From: Quadrisphaera sp. DSM 44207
GTDB lineage: Bacteria; Actinomycetota; Actinomycetes; Actinomycetales; Quadrisphaeraceae
NCBI RefSeq assembly: GCF_900101335.1
Contig: NZ_FNKA01000001.1
Coordinates: forward strand, 1-64,000
DNA: 64,000 bases
Direction of reading: 5' to 3'
Positions within the stretch are counted from its first letter, which is position 1. Each line of letters opens with the position of its first letter. Below are positions 55,582 through 64,000 of the stretch, piece after piece. The position numbers were made by a program, and so were the translations under genes. Under the pieces are notes generated by a model. That model was given only the letters and a program-made list of their open reading frames with translations. It was not told the DNA's origin and did not search any database.

Positions 55582-56078
55582 GGCTCCTCCACGACCTCGG
55601 CCCGCGCGACCTCGGCCAGGGCGGCGTCGAGGAGGTCGTCGAGCGAGCGCGCCGAGGCGGGCAGGAGGTCCGCGAGGAGCAGCGCCGCGTGCTCGGCGAC
55701 CCGCAGCGCGCTCACGGGCGCCTGCTCCTCGGGGTCGTGCACGCCGAGGGCGCCGGTGAGGACGACGACGAACGCCTGCGGGTCGACGTCGGGGTGCCAG
55801 GCAGCGGCCCGGCGCACGCAGGACTCCAGCACCCGCGAGGCGGCCTCGGCGCCCACCTCGTCGCCGACGGCCTCCTCGAGCAGGACGGCGACGAGGCCGC
55901 CGAGGACGACGCGCACCCGCTCGGGGTCCTGGGCCGCCAGCCGCTGCGCCGCCTCGCCGAGCAGCGCCGGGTCCTCGGCGCGCGCGGCGGCGACCGCGTC
56001 GACGACCCCCCGGGCGAGGGCGCGCGGCACGGCCGGCAGGCGGCGCCAGGACGTGCTGGTGCCGGAACGAGCGGGCAT
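55578..56078 (-). CDS. Hypothetical Ala/Leu-rich protein coupled to the oxidoreductase
   Basis: 166 aa from ATG 56078 (MPARSGTSTSWRRLPAVPRA). It is mostly alpha-helical, rich in Ala, Val, Leu and Glu, with no transmembrane segment or motif I recognise. The stop overlaps the next gene by 4 bases (ATGA-type), which supports a real, co-translated gene. A longer in-frame start at 56129 exists. Confidence 0.6.
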   Translation of the reverse strand: MPARSGTSTSWRRLPAVPRALARGVVDAVAAARAEDPALLGEAAQRLAAQDPERVRVVLGGLVAVLLEEAVGDEVGAEAASRVLESCVRRAAAWHPDVDPQAFVVVLTGALGVHDPEEQAPVSALRVAEHAALLLADLLPASARSLDDLLDAALAEVARAEVVEEP

Positions 56079-56167
56079 GGCGGCAGTCAACACCAGCGCC
56101 CGCGCCGGCGCCCGCGGCGCACCTGGCACGACGGGCCCGCCGCAGCGGGCCCTGGCACGATCGGCGG

Positions 56168-56638
56168 GTGGTCCCGACCGCGCGCCCCGCCCGCCGCCTC
56201 GCCCCCGGGGACGCCGCGTGCTGGGTCCTGAAGACCAGCCTGCCGCCGGAGCAGGTGGCGCCCGGCTGGGCGCCCGGCGCCGAGCAGGTGCTGGCGCGCT
56301 GCGTGCGGCCCAGCTACCGCCTCGGCCTGGTGGCCCCGGGCCAGGCGGTCCTGCTCTGGCTGAGCGGGCGCAGCGAGCCCGGCGTCCACGCCGTCGGCAC
56401 CGTCGCGGCCGCCCCCGAGCCGGCGGGCGGCCCCGGGCAGCAGCCCTCGGTGCGGGTGGCCCTGCGCCGCCTCGCGGACCCGGTGCCGCGCGAGGAGCTG
56501 GTCGAGCACCCGGTCTTCGCCGCGGCCGAGGTCGTGCGGATGCCCGCCGGCAGCAACCCCTCCTACCTCACCGCCGCGCAGCTGGCGGTCGTGCGCGAGC
56601 GGCTCGGGGCGGAGGACCGGCGCCGAGCCGGGTGGTGA
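56168..56638 (+). CDS. EVE-domain-like (PUA-like fold) protein
   Basis: 156 aa from GTG 56168. The pattern WVLKTSLPPEQV, GQAVLLWLSGRSEPGVHAVG, VRVALRRLADPVPREELVEH and NPSYLTAAQLAVV resembles EVE/YTH-like domains that bind modified nucleotides and often occur in defence systems. It lies between the hypothetical gene and the second EEP gene, without an obvious restriction partner. The assignment is by pattern only. Confidence 0.6.
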   Translation: MVPTARPARRLAPGDAACWVLKTSLPPEQVAPGWAPGAEQVLARCVRPSYRLGLVAPGQAVLLWLSGRSEPGVHAVGTVAAAPEPAGGPGQQPSVRVALRRLADPVPREELVEHPVFAAAEVVRMPAGSNPSYLTAAQLAVVRERLGAEDRRRAGW

Positions 56639-56658
56639 CCCGGGTGGGCGGGCCGGGC

Positions 56659-57432
56659 TCAGGCCGCGGCGGACTCGACGTCGACCACGAGCGGGCGGTG
56701 GTCCGAGACCGGCAGCCGCGGGGCGAGCGCGCGGCCGGTCGAGCGCAGGCCGCCGCGCACGAGGATGTGGTCCAGCTGCCGGTCGGGCGCGTGCGCCGGG
56801 AACGTGGTGGCGGCGGCGAGCGAGCGCATGCGCGTCGTCCGCGCGGCCGAGGGAGCCTCGACGTTGAGGTCGCCCATGAGCACCACCGGCTCGGGCGCGC
56901 CCGCCACCGCGCGCACCAGGCACCGCAGCTGCACGGTGTTCCAGCCCGGCACGAACGACAGGTGCGTGACCGCGACCGTGACGCGCCCGACGGGGGACTC
57001 GACGTCGGCGCACACCGCCACGCGCGGCTCGTCCGCGACGATCGTGGGGGCGCGCCGGCCGCGGGACCACACGGGCACCCGCCCGTGCAGCGCCGGCAGG
57101 CGCACCACCTGCCACGAGTGCACCGGGTAGCGCGAGAGCAGCGCGATGCCGTAGCCCGCCGTGCCGGGCTGCTCCTCGCCCGTGGCCGCCATCCACGTCA
57201 GCCCGGGCGTGCCGTGCAGCGCCGCAACGAAGCGGTGGTGCGGCGCGCCCATGGCCTCCGCGGCGGTCGCGGTCAGGTCGGCCCCGCCCGAGCGCGGCTG
57301 GTCGCGGTCGACCTCCTGCAGGCCCAGGACGTCGGCGTCGAGGGAGGCCACCGCCTCGGCGCAGCGGTCGACGTCGACGCGCCCGTCCTCGGGCGACCGG
57401 CCGTGGAGGATGTTGAAGGTCGCCAGGCGCAC
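56659..57432 (-). CDS. Endonuclease/exonuclease/phosphatase family protein, copy B
   Basis: The 257-aa protein starts at GTG 57432 (VRLATFNILHGRSPEDGRVD). It carries the same EEP motifs as copy A: VLGLQEVDRDQPRS, YGIALLSRYPV, VAVTHLSFVPGWN, VVLMGDLNVEAP, APDRQLDHILVRG and LPVSDHRPLVVDV. It has the same length as copy A (40804-41577) and long blocks of identity. The metal ligands are intact, so both copies should be active. It is 71 bp from the LOG gene on the same strand. Confidence 0.9.
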   Translation of the reverse strand: MRLATFNILHGRSPEDGRVDVDRCAEAVASLDADVLGLQEVDRDQPRSGGADLTATAAEAMGAPHHRFVAALHGTPGLTWMAATGEEQPGTAGYGIALLSRYPVHSWQVVRLPALHGRVPVWSRGRRAPTIVADEPRVAVCADVESPVGRVTVAVTHLSFVPGWNTVQLRCLVRAVAGAPEPVVLMGDLNVEAPSAARTTRMRSLAAATTFPAHAPDRQLDHILVRGGLRSTGRALAPRLPVSDHRPLVVDVESAAA

Positions 57433-57503
57433 CGCTGCAGTCTCGTGCAGAACCCGCAGACGGCGACCGCGGAGCGCGACGAGACCCGGCCGGCGCGGGT
57501 CGC

Positions 57504-58307
57504 TCACTCCCCGTCGGCGCCGCTGGGCCGCCCGGCGGCGAGGGCCTCGGCGGCGCGGGTCTCCACCTCCCGGTGGCGCTCGGCGCTGGAGATGACCTCC
57601 ACGGCCTCGTCGACGTCGTCCGTGAGGGTCAGCAGCTCCAGGTCCACCGGGGAGATCGCCCCGCGCTCCAGGACCGTCCCGCGCAGCCACTGCAGCAGCC
57701 CGCTCCAGTACTCGGCGCCCATGAGCACGAGCGGGAAGCGGGTGACCTTCTGCGTCTGCACCAGCGTGAGGGCCTCGAACAGCTCGTCGAAGGTGCCGAA
57801 GCCGCCGGGCAGGACGACGAAGCCGCCGGCGTACTTGACGAACATCGTCTTGCGGGCGAAGAAGTACCGGAAGTGCACGCCGAGGTCGACCCACTCGTTC
57901 ATGCTCTGCTCGAAGGGCAGCTCGATGCCCAGCCCCACCGAGACGCCCCCGGCCTCGCTGGCGCCGCGGTTGGCGGCCTCCATCGCGCCGGGGCCGCCGC
58001 CGGTGATGACGGCGTAGCCGGCGCGCGCGAGCGCGGCGCCGACCCGCACGCCGAGGGCGTAGTCGGGGTGCTCCACGGGCGTGCGCGCGGAGCCGAACAC
58101 GCTGACGGCCGGTCCCAGCTCCGCCAGGGCCCCGAAGCCCTCGACGAACTCGCTCTGGATCCGCAGCACCCGCCACGGGTCCTGGTGGAGCCAGTCCGAG
58201 TCGGGGTCGCTGTCGAGCAGGTGCTGGTCGGTCGTCGTGCCCGGGACCATGTCGCGCCTGAAGGTGACCGGTCCCTGGTGGTAGCCGTTCGCGTAGCGGC
58301 GGGTCAT
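57504..58307 (-). CDS. LOG family protein (possible nucleoside-monophosphate phosphoribohydrolase)
   Basis: The 267-aa protein has an N-terminal extension typical of the bacterial long form, GPAVSVFGSARTPVEHPDY, the signature GGGPGAMEAANRG, and PGGFGTFDELFE. These define the LOG family, some members of which cleave cytokinin nucleotides or other nucleoside monophosphates. The actual substrate in this organism is unknown. Confidence 0.9.
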   Translation of the reverse strand: MTRRYANGYHQGPVTFRRDMVPGTTTDQHLLDSDPDSDWLHQDPWRVLRIQSEFVEGFGALAELGPAVSVFGSARTPVEHPDYALGVRVGAALARAGYAVITGGGPGAMEAANRGASEAGGVSVGLGIELPFEQSMNEWVDLGVHFRYFFARKTMFVKYAGGFVVLPGGFGTFDELFEALTLVQTQKVTRFPLVLMGAEYWSGLLQWLRGTVLERGAISPVDLELLTLTDDVDEAVEVISSAERHREVETRAAEALAAGRPSGADGE

Positions 58308-58385
58308 CCCCGCAGGCTACGTCGGGGCCGCCCGCCCGGCTGCGCGCGCGCACCGCCGTCCCCCGGTCGCCGCGGGACGGCGCCC

Positions 58386-59945
58386 TCAGGCGGGCGGGGC
58401 CGGCTCCAGGTGCACGGCCTTCAGCGCCGTGAGCTCACCGATCAGGTCCGGCCCGTAGCCGCGGCCGCTGCCGCTGGCGCGGCGGGGGTCGGCGGAGCCG
58501 CCGGGCGCCCCGCCCCACACGGCGTTGACCTTCACGGTGCCGACCTCGAGCTCCTCGACCGCCTGCAGCGCGTGCGCCGTGGAGGGGGTGAGCACGGTGG
58601 CCGCCAGCCCGTAGGCGCCGGAGCCCGCCAGCCGCAGGCCGGTGGCGAAGTCCGGGACGACGGTGACGGCCGCGACGGGCCCGAAGGTCTCCTCGGCCAT
58701 GACGGCCATGTCCTCGGTGCAGCCGACGAGCACGGTCGGCGGGTACCAGGTGCCCGGCCGGTCCGGGCGGGCACCGCCGGCCAGGACCCGGGCGCCGGCG
58801 GCGACGGCGGCGTCCACGTGCTGCTCGACCACGGCGAGCTGGCGCTCGTCGACCACGGGACCCAGCTCGCTCGCCGGGTCGGCCGGGTGGCCCAGCACCG
58901 TGCCCCGCGCGATCGCGACCAGCTCGGCGAGGACGGCGTCGGCGACGTCGGCGTGCAGGTAGACGCGCTCGACGGAGGTGCACAGCTGGCCGGTGTTCGT
59001 GAACGCGCCGGCGGCCAGCTGCCGCGCCGCCCAGGCCGGGTCCACGCCGGCGTCGACGAGGACGGGGTCCTTGCCGCCGTTCTCCACCAGCGCCCGCGCG
59101 CCGCGGGCGCCGGCCACCGCGGCGATCCGGCGGCCGGTGGCGGTGCTGCCCACCTGGGCCACCACGTGCACGCGCGGGTCCGCGACGATCCGCTCCCCGA
59201 CGGCCCCGTCGCCGCTGAGCACCTGCAGGACCCCCGGCGGCAGGGCGGCGGCGACGCGGCGCGCCATCTCGTAGCCGGGCAGCGCGCTGCGCTCCGACGG
59301 CTTGTGGACCACGGTGTTGCCGGTCACGAGCGCGGCCGCGAGCAGCCCGGCGGCGGCGGGGAACGGGTCGTTCCACGGCGTGATGACGGCCACGAGCCCC
59401 CGCGGCTCGCGGCGCACGAGGTCGAGCGCGCCGGCGGCCCCGCCCAGCGCCCGCCCGGCGTCGAGGACGCCGGTGACCGCCGCCTCCTCCAGCAGGTCCG
59501 CCGCGACGCGGGCGGAGTCGCGGGCCTGGCCCAGCAGGCGCCCGGTCGCCGCGCACAGCAGGTCGCCGAGGGCGTCGGCGTCGGCGCGCACCGCGGCGGC
59601 CGCGGCGCGCAGCGCGCCGGCGCGCTCGGCCGGTGCGGTGCGCCGCCACGGCGCCCGCGCGGCGTCGGCGCCCGCGATCGCGGCGTCGACCTCGGCGTCC
59701 GCGGCGGCCACGACGTCCCCGCCGGGAGCCCCGGTGGCGGGGTCGACCGCGGGCAGGGCCCGCGAGCCCGCGGCGGGCACCTCCCGGCCGTCGAGCCAGT
59801 GGCGGGCCAGGCGCCCCGGCGGCACCGGGGCGGCGCCGCCCGGAGCGGCACCGCCGGGAGCGGCGCCGTCGGGAGCGGCGCCCGGAGCGGGCGCGGCGGG
59901 GGCGGGAGCGTCGGGAGCGGCGGGGGCGGGAGCGGGGGAGGTCAC
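58386..59945 (-). CDS. NAD(P)-dependent aldehyde dehydrogenase
   Basis: The 519-aa enzyme has the fold and motifs of the superfamily: ITPWNDPFPAAAG, VHKPSERSALPGYEMARRV, the general base Glu in ALVENGGKDPVLV, the catalytic Cys322 in NTGQLCTSVERV, and EETFGPVAAV. The common ELGGK is replaced by VENGGK here. An N-terminal Ala/Pro/Gly-rich stretch (about 1-42) contains a DNA repeat of the GGAGCGGCGCCG type and is probably disordered. It may act on succinate semialdehyde-like or other short aldehydes. Confidence 0.93.
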   Translation of the reverse strand: MTSPAPAPAAPDAPAPAAPAPGAAPDGAAPGGAAPGGAAPVPPGRLARHWLDGREVPAAGSRALPAVDPATGAPGGDVVAAADAEVDAAIAGADAARAPWRRTAPAERAGALRAAAAAVRADADALGDLLCAATGRLLGQARDSARVAADLLEEAAVTGVLDAGRALGGAAGALDLVRREPRGLVAVITPWNDPFPAAAGLLAAALVTGNTVVHKPSERSALPGYEMARRVAAALPPGVLQVLSGDGAVGERIVADPRVHVVAQVGSTATGRRIAAVAGARGARALVENGGKDPVLVDAGVDPAWAARQLAAGAFTNTGQLCTSVERVYLHADVADAVLAELVAIARGTVLGHPADPASELGPVVDERQLAVVEQHVDAAVAAGARVLAGGARPDRPGTWYPPTVLVGCTEDMAVMAEETFGPVAAVTVVPDFATGLRLAGSGAYGLAATVLTPSTAHALQAVEELEVGTVKVNAVWGGAPGGSADPRRASGSGRGYGPDLIGELTALKAVHLEPAPPA

Positions 59946-60039
59946 CGCACGTTCCTACCGCACCCGCACCGGCCCGGCCGTGCCCTGGTCGGAGCACCGG
60001 GCGCAGCGGATGTCGGGCTCGTCCGATAAGAAGTGCCCC

Positions 60040-61701
60040 ATGAAGGTCCTGGGGATCAACGCCGTCTTCCACGACTCCTCGGCGGCGCTGGTGGTCGACG
60101 GGCGCGTCGTGGCGGCGGCCGAGGAGGAGCGGTTCAGCCGCCGCAAGCACGGCAAGCGCCCCGTCCCCTTCTCCGCCTGGGAGCTGCCCGAGCTGGCGGC
60201 GCGCTGGTGCCTGGAGGAGGCGGGCCTCGCCCCGGAGGACCTCGACGCCGTCGCCTACGGCTTCGACCCCGCCCTCGCGCGCCCGGCCGAGGAGATGGGC
60301 CTGTCCGACCCGTGGGACCACCTGCGGATCACGTACGCCCAGCGGGCGCCGGGCTTCCTCGCCACCGCCCTGCCGGGCCTGGACCCGGCGAAGGTGGTCT
60401 TCGTCCCCCACCACGTCGCGCACGCCGCCTCCGCCGGGCTGGCGGGGCCCTCGCCGACGAACAGCGTGCTCGTCCTCGACGGGCGCGGTGAGCGCGGCTC
60501 CCACCTGGCGGGGCGCTACGTCGACGGCAAGCTCGAGGTGCTGGCCACCACCGAGCTGCCGCACTCCCTGGGCCTGGTCTACGAGTCCCTCACCGACCAC
60601 CTGGGCTTCCTGCGCTCCTCCGACGAGTTCAAGGTCATGGCGCTGGCCTCCTACGGCACCCCGCGCCACCTGGAGGAGCTGCGCGAGGTCGTGCACGCCA
60701 CCGGGGACGGGCGCTTCGTCGCCCCGGAGCCGGACTGGTCGCGGTGGGCGCCGCGGCGCAGCCCGGACGCCGAGGACTGGGCGCCGGAGCACGCCGACCT
60801 GGCCGCCTCGGTGCAGGCGCTGACGGAGGAGGTGCTCGTGGACCTCGCCACCTGGCTGCACTCCCAGACCGGCGACCGGCTGCTGACCATGGCCGGCGGC
60901 ACGGCGCTGAACTGCGTGGCGAACACGCGCATCTGGCGCCGCACCCCCTTCGAGGAGGTGTGGGTGCAGCCCGCCGCGGGCGACTCCGGCACGGCCCTCG
61001 GGGCGGCGCTGCAGGTCAGCGCCGAGCACGGCCGGGTGCCGGAGCCCATGGGCAGCGCCGCGCTGGGTCGGTCCTGGGGCGAGGAGGAGCTCGCGGCCTG
61101 GCTGCGCCGGGCGAAGGTGCCGTTCACCACGCCCGCCGACCTGGCCGGGGAGGTCGCCGACGTCCTGGCCGCCGACGGCGTGATCGCCTGGTTCTGCGGC
61201 CGCTCCGAGTTCGGCCCGCGCGCCCTCGGGCACCGCTCGCTGCTGGCCCACCCCGGCCACGCGGCCAACGTCGAGCGCATGAACGACGTCAAGGGCCGCG
61301 AGCAGTTCCGGCCCATCGCGCCGATGGTGCTCGCCGAGCGGGCGCCGGAGGTCTTCACCGACGGCCCGTTCCCGAGCCCCTACATGCTCTTCGTGCACGA
61401 CGTGCGCCCGCAGTGGCGCGAGCGCATCCCCGCCGTGGTGCACGTCGACGGCACCGCGCGCATCCAGACCGTGGACGACGCCGCCGACCCGGCCGTGGCG
61501 GCCGTGCTGCGGGCGTTCGAGGCGCGCACGGGGCTGCCCGTGCTGGTGAACACGAGCCTGAACACCGCCGGGCGCCCCATGGTCGACGACCCCCGCGACG
61601 CCCTCGAGCTGTTCGGGTCCGCGCCGGTCGACGCCCTCGTGCTCGGGCCGCACCTGGTCCGGCGCGCGCACCTGTTCGCCGTCGACGGGGCGGGAGAGTG
61701 A
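60040..61701 (+). CDS. NodU/CmcH-type carbamoyltransferase
   Basis: The 553-aa protein has the N-terminal ASKHA-like domain (VLGINAVFHDSSAALVVDG; EEERFSRRKHGK), HHVAHAASA with metal-binding His residues, DSGTALGAALQ, and the C-terminal carbamoyltransferase domain (FCGRSEFGPRALGHRS; VLVNTSLNTAGRPMVD). It makes carbamoyl-AMP from carbamoyl phosphate and ATP and transfers the carbamoyl group to a sugar or natural-product hydroxyl. ATG 60040 is the family start. The stop overlaps the next gene by 4 bases. Confidence 0.95.
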   Translation: MKVLGINAVFHDSSAALVVDGRVVAAAEEERFSRRKHGKRPVPFSAWELPELAARWCLEEAGLAPEDLDAVAYGFDPALARPAEEMGLSDPWDHLRITYAQRAPGFLATALPGLDPAKVVFVPHHVAHAASAGLAGPSPTNSVLVLDGRGERGSHLAGRYVDGKLEVLATTELPHSLGLVYESLTDHLGFLRSSDEFKVMALASYGTPRHLEELREVVHATGDGRFVAPEPDWSRWAPRRSPDAEDWAPEHADLAASVQALTEEVLVDLATWLHSQTGDRLLTMAGGTALNCVANTRIWRRTPFEEVWVQPAAGDSGTALGAALQVSAEHGRVPEPMGSAALGRSWGEEELAAWLRRAKVPFTTPADLAGEVADVLAADGVIAWFCGRSEFGPRALGHRSLLAHPGHAANVERMNDVKGREQFRPIAPMVLAERAPEVFTDGPFPSPYMLFVHDVRPQWRERIPAVVHVDGTARIQTVDDAADPAVAAVLRAFEARTGLPVLVNTSLNTAGRPMVDDPRDALELFGSAPVDALVLGPHLVRRAHLFAVDGAGE

Positions 61702-63236
61702 CGCCCGGCGCCTCCTCCGGCGCGCCCGCGAGCGACCTCCTGCGCTTCGCGGTCGTCGTCCCCACCGTGGGGCGCCCCAGCCTGCAGCGGCTGCTGGACA
61801 CCCTGGCCGGGCAGGACGGGCCGGCACCGGCCGAGGTGCTGGTCGTCGACGACCGGCCCGGCACCGACGTGCCGCCCCTGCGGCTGGCGGGCGGCGCGGG
61901 GTGGCAGCCGCGGGTGGTCCGCTCCCGCGGCCGCGGCCCCGCCGCGGCGCGCAACCTCGGGTGGCGCCTGAGCACGGCGCCGTGGGTGGCGTTCCTCGAC
62001 GACGACGTGGAGCTGCCCGCGGGCTGGGCGCGGGCGCTGGTCGCGGACCTCGCCGCCGCCGGCGAGCGCACCGGCGCCTCCAAGGGCCGCCTGCACGTGC
62101 CCCTGCCCGCCGGGCGCCGCCCCACCGACTGGGAGCGCGGCACGAAGGGCCTGGAGACCGCGCACTGGGCCACGGCCGACATGGCCTACCGCCGCGAGGC
62201 CCTGGAGGCCGTCGGCGGCTTCGACGAGCGCTTCCCCCGCGCCTACCGCGAGGACGCCGACCTGGCCCTGCGCGTGCGCCGCGCGGGCTGGGAGCTGGCG
62301 CAGGGGCGGCGCACCACCACGCACCCGGTGCGGCCGGCCGACGACCGGGTGAGCCTGCGGGTGCAGCGCGGCAACGCCGACGACGCCCTGATGCGCCACC
62401 TGCACGGGCCCTCGTGGCGCGCCGACGCGCAGGCCCCGCCGGGCCGGCTGCCGTGGCACGCCGCCACCTGCGCCGCGGCGGGCGCCGCCCTCGGCGCGGC
62501 GGTGCTGGGCCGCCGGCGCGGCGCGGCGCTCGCGGCGGCGGCGTGGGTCGCCCTGACCGCGGACTTCGCGCGCCGCCGGATCGCCCCCGGCCCCCGCGAC
62601 GCCGCCGAGGTGCGCCGCATGGTGCTCACCAGCGCCGCTATCCCGCTCGCCGCGGTGGTGCACCGCGTGCGCGGCGAGGTGCGCCACCGGCGGCGGCGCA
62701 CGCCCGCCTGGCCGCCGCCGGTGCGGGCGGTGCTCCTCGACCGCGACGGCACCCTCGTGCACGACGTGCCCTACAACGGCGACCCGGCGCTGGTGCGCCC
62801 GGTCGAGGGCGCCGCCGAGGCCCTGGCGGCGCTGCGCGCGGCCGGGGTGCGCCTGGGCGTGGTGACGAACCAGTCCGGCATCGCCCGCGGCCTGCTCACC
62901 CGCGAGCAGGTCGACGCGGTCGACGCCGCCGTGGACGCCGCCCTCGGGCCGTTCGAGACCTGGCAGGTGTGCCCCCACGGGCCCGAGGACGGCTGCGCGT
63001 GCCGCAAGCCCGCCCCCGGCATGGTGCTCGCCGGGGCGGCGGCGCTGGGCGTGCCGGTGGAGCAGGTCGCGGTCGTCGGCGACATCGGCGCCGACGTGGG
63101 CGCGGCCCAGGCCGCCGGCGCTCGCGGCGTCCTCGTCCCGACCCCCGCCACGCGGCCCGAGGAGGTCGCCGACGCGCCCCTGGTGGCCCCCGACCTCGCC
63201 GCCGCCGTGCGCCTGCTCCTGGGCGGGCCCCGGTGA
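61698..63236 (+). CDS. Fusion of GT2 glycosyltransferase and GmhB-like HAD phosphatase
   Basis: 512 aa from GTG 61698, overlapping the carbamoyltransferase stop (GTGA). Residues 1-250 are a GT-A glycosyltransferase: FAVVVPTVGRPSLQRLL, VLVVDDRPG, WVAFLDDDVELP (the DxD-like metal site) and GGFDERFPRAYREDADLALR. A linker with hydrophobic segments (about 254-325) follows. Residues 340-512 are a HAD-IIIA phosphatase: AVLLDRDGTLVHDVP, VTNQSGIARG, zinc loop CPHGPEDGCACRKPAPGM, and VAVVGDIGADVGAA. The second half resembles D,D-heptose bisphosphate phosphatase. Fusion of the two is unusual. Confidence 0.93.
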   Translation: MTPGASSGAPASDLLRFAVVVPTVGRPSLQRLLDTLAGQDGPAPAEVLVVDDRPGTDVPPLRLAGGAGWQPRVVRSRGRGPAAARNLGWRLSTAPWVAFLDDDVELPAGWARALVADLAAAGERTGASKGRLHVPLPAGRRPTDWERGTKGLETAHWATADMAYRREALEAVGGFDERFPRAYREDADLALRVRRAGWELAQGRRTTTHPVRPADDRVSLRVQRGNADDALMRHLHGPSWRADAQAPPGRLPWHAATCAAAGAALGAAVLGRRRGAALAAAAWVALTADFARRRIAPGPRDAAEVRRMVLTSAAIPLAAVVHRVRGEVRHRRRRTPAWPPPVRAVLLDRDGTLVHDVPYNGDPALVRPVEGAAEALAALRAAGVRLGVVTNQSGIARGLLTREQVDAVDAAVDAALGPFETWQVCPHGPEDGCACRKPAPGMVLAGAAALGVPVEQVAVVGDIGADVGAAQAAGARGVLVPTPATRPEEVADAPLVAPDLAAAVRLLLGGPR

Positions 63237-64000
63237 CCGGTGCCGACGCGCCGCCGGCGACCGGGCGCGGGCTGCGGGTGCTCGCCGTCCGCCTCGACAG
63301 CGACGGCGACGTGCTGCTGACCGGGCCGGCGGTGGCGGCGCTGCGCACGGGCCCGGACGGCGCTCCCGCCGCCCGGGTCGACCTGCTCGCCTCCCCCCAG
63401 GGCGCCGGCGCCGCGCGGCTGCTGCCCGGCGTGGACGACGTCCTCGTCTTCGACGCCCCGTGGAGCGGGTACCGGCCCGCGCCCCTGGACCCCGGTGCGG
63501 TCACCGGCCTGGTGGAGCTGCTGCGCGAGCGGGCCTACGACGAGTGCGTGGTGTTCACCTCCTTCCACCAGAGCCCCCTGCCGACGGCGCTGCTGGCCCG
63601 CCTCGCGGGCGTGGCGCGCGTGGCGGGCGCCAGCGAGGACTACCCCGGCTCCCTCCTCGACGTGCGCCACCGCCGCGGCGGCGGCGCGGACGGCTCCGGC
63701 GGCGGCCACGAGGTGCTCGCCGCGCTCCGCCTGGTCGCCGCGACCGGGCGGGCCGTGCCGCGAGCTCCCCGCCTCGCCGTGCGCCGGCCCCTGCCGGACG
63801 TGGCCGCCCTGGTGCCACCCCACCCGTACGTCGTGGTCCACCCCGGCGCGTCGGTGCCCTCGCGCGCGCCCTCGCCGCACGTCGCCCGGGCGGCCGTCAC
63901 CGCCCTGCGCGCGCGGGGCTGGGCCGTGGCCGTCACGGGCGGGCCCGCCGAGACCGCGCTGACGGGCGCCGTGGCGGCGGGCACGGGCGCCGCGGACCTG
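63233..64000 (+). CDS. GT9 (ADP-heptosyltransferase-like) glycosyltransferase, 3' end outside window
   Basis: GTG 63233 overlaps the preceding stop by 4 bases, and the frame stays open to the window edge (256 codons). It contains VLAVRLDSDGDVLLTGPAVA, the GT9 start, and YVVVHPGASVPSRAPSP, the nucleotide-sugar binding segment of heptosyltransferases. The neighbour's GmhB-like domain supports a heptose donor. The rest of the gene and likely heptose genes lie to the right. Confidence 0.88.
   Translation, partial: MTGADAPPATGRGLRVLAVRLDSDGDVLLTGPAVAALRTGPDGAPAARVDLLASPQGAGAARLLPGVDDVLVFDAPWSGYRPAPLDPGAVTGLVELLRERAYDECVVFTSFHQSPLPTALLARLAGVARVAGASEDYPGSLLDVRHRRGGGADGSGGGHEVLAALRLVAATGRAVPRAPRLAVRRPLPDVAALVPPHPYVVVHPGASVPSRAPSPHVARAAVTALRARGWAVAVTGGPAETALTGAVAAGTGAADL

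Overview
The window comes from a very GC-rich, high-GC Gram-positive chromosome, almost certainly an actinobacterium. The evidence is GTG starts with 4-base ATGA/GTGA overlaps, a GlnR box with textbook spacing before glnA, a DUF4191 gene after lipA, an LpqY-SugABC-type transporter, and a long PAS/GAF/SpoIIE phosphatase. A Kineosporiaceae-like host is a guess from overall gene style, not something proven here.

Layout. 1-4.2 kb is core metabolism: the lipA 3' end, DUF4191, an RDD membrane protein, and glnA under a GlnR box. 4.3-15.3 kb is a type I-E CRISPR-Cas locus. Its effector genes (cas3-cas8e-cse2-cas7e-cas5e-cas6e) run leftward. A divergent array of 45 repeats and 44 spacers runs rightward from a 121-bp leader next to cas3. 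No cas1 or cas2 is present, and the leader-distal end is degenerate and carries two duplicated spacers. A toxin-antitoxin pair follows (15.3-15.9 kb); its MazF-like toxin is interrupted by an in-frame TGA.

15.9-30.8 kb holds membrane and signalling functions: two TrkA-domain K+ channels, a DUF6394 protein, two EamA exporters divergent from an Lrp/AsnC regulator, a GGDEF-EAL protein, a secreted subtilase, a GH13 alpha-glucosidase, a chemoreceptor and a GNAT acetyltransferase. 30.9-35.4 kb is a complete sugar ABC transporter operon. 36-40.7 kb holds a TPP riboswitch in front of a frameshifted zinc alcohol dehydrogenase, a secreted HNH/excalibur lipoprotein, a frameshifted CDP-glycerol glycerophosphotransferase-like gene and a nucleotidyltransferase. 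40.8-45 kb is pta-ackA plus an endonuclease/exonuclease/phosphatase gene in one overlapping operon. 45.1-49.4 kb is nrdAB behind a pair of NrdR boxes; the beta subunit has the residues of subclass Ic (Mn/Fe, no radical tyrosine).

49.6-60 kb is mixed: a GCS2 ligase, a methyltransferase, the SpoIIE phosphatase with an in-frame minisatellite, a saccharopine-dehydrogenase-like oxidoreductase, an EVE-like protein, a second endonuclease/exonuclease/phosphatase paralogue, a LOG protein and an aldehyde dehydrogenase. From 60 kb to the window edge, three translationally coupled genes (a NodU-type carbamoyltransferase, a GT2-HAD fusion and a GT9 heptosyltransferase-like protein) start what looks like a heptose-containing glycan cluster.

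The items most worth pursuing are the TPP riboswitch on an alcohol dehydrogenase, the class Ic reductase, the adaptation-less I-E locus with its duplicated old spacers and interrupted toxin, and the carbamoyl/heptosyl cluster. No wholly new system is demonstrated by the sequence alone.
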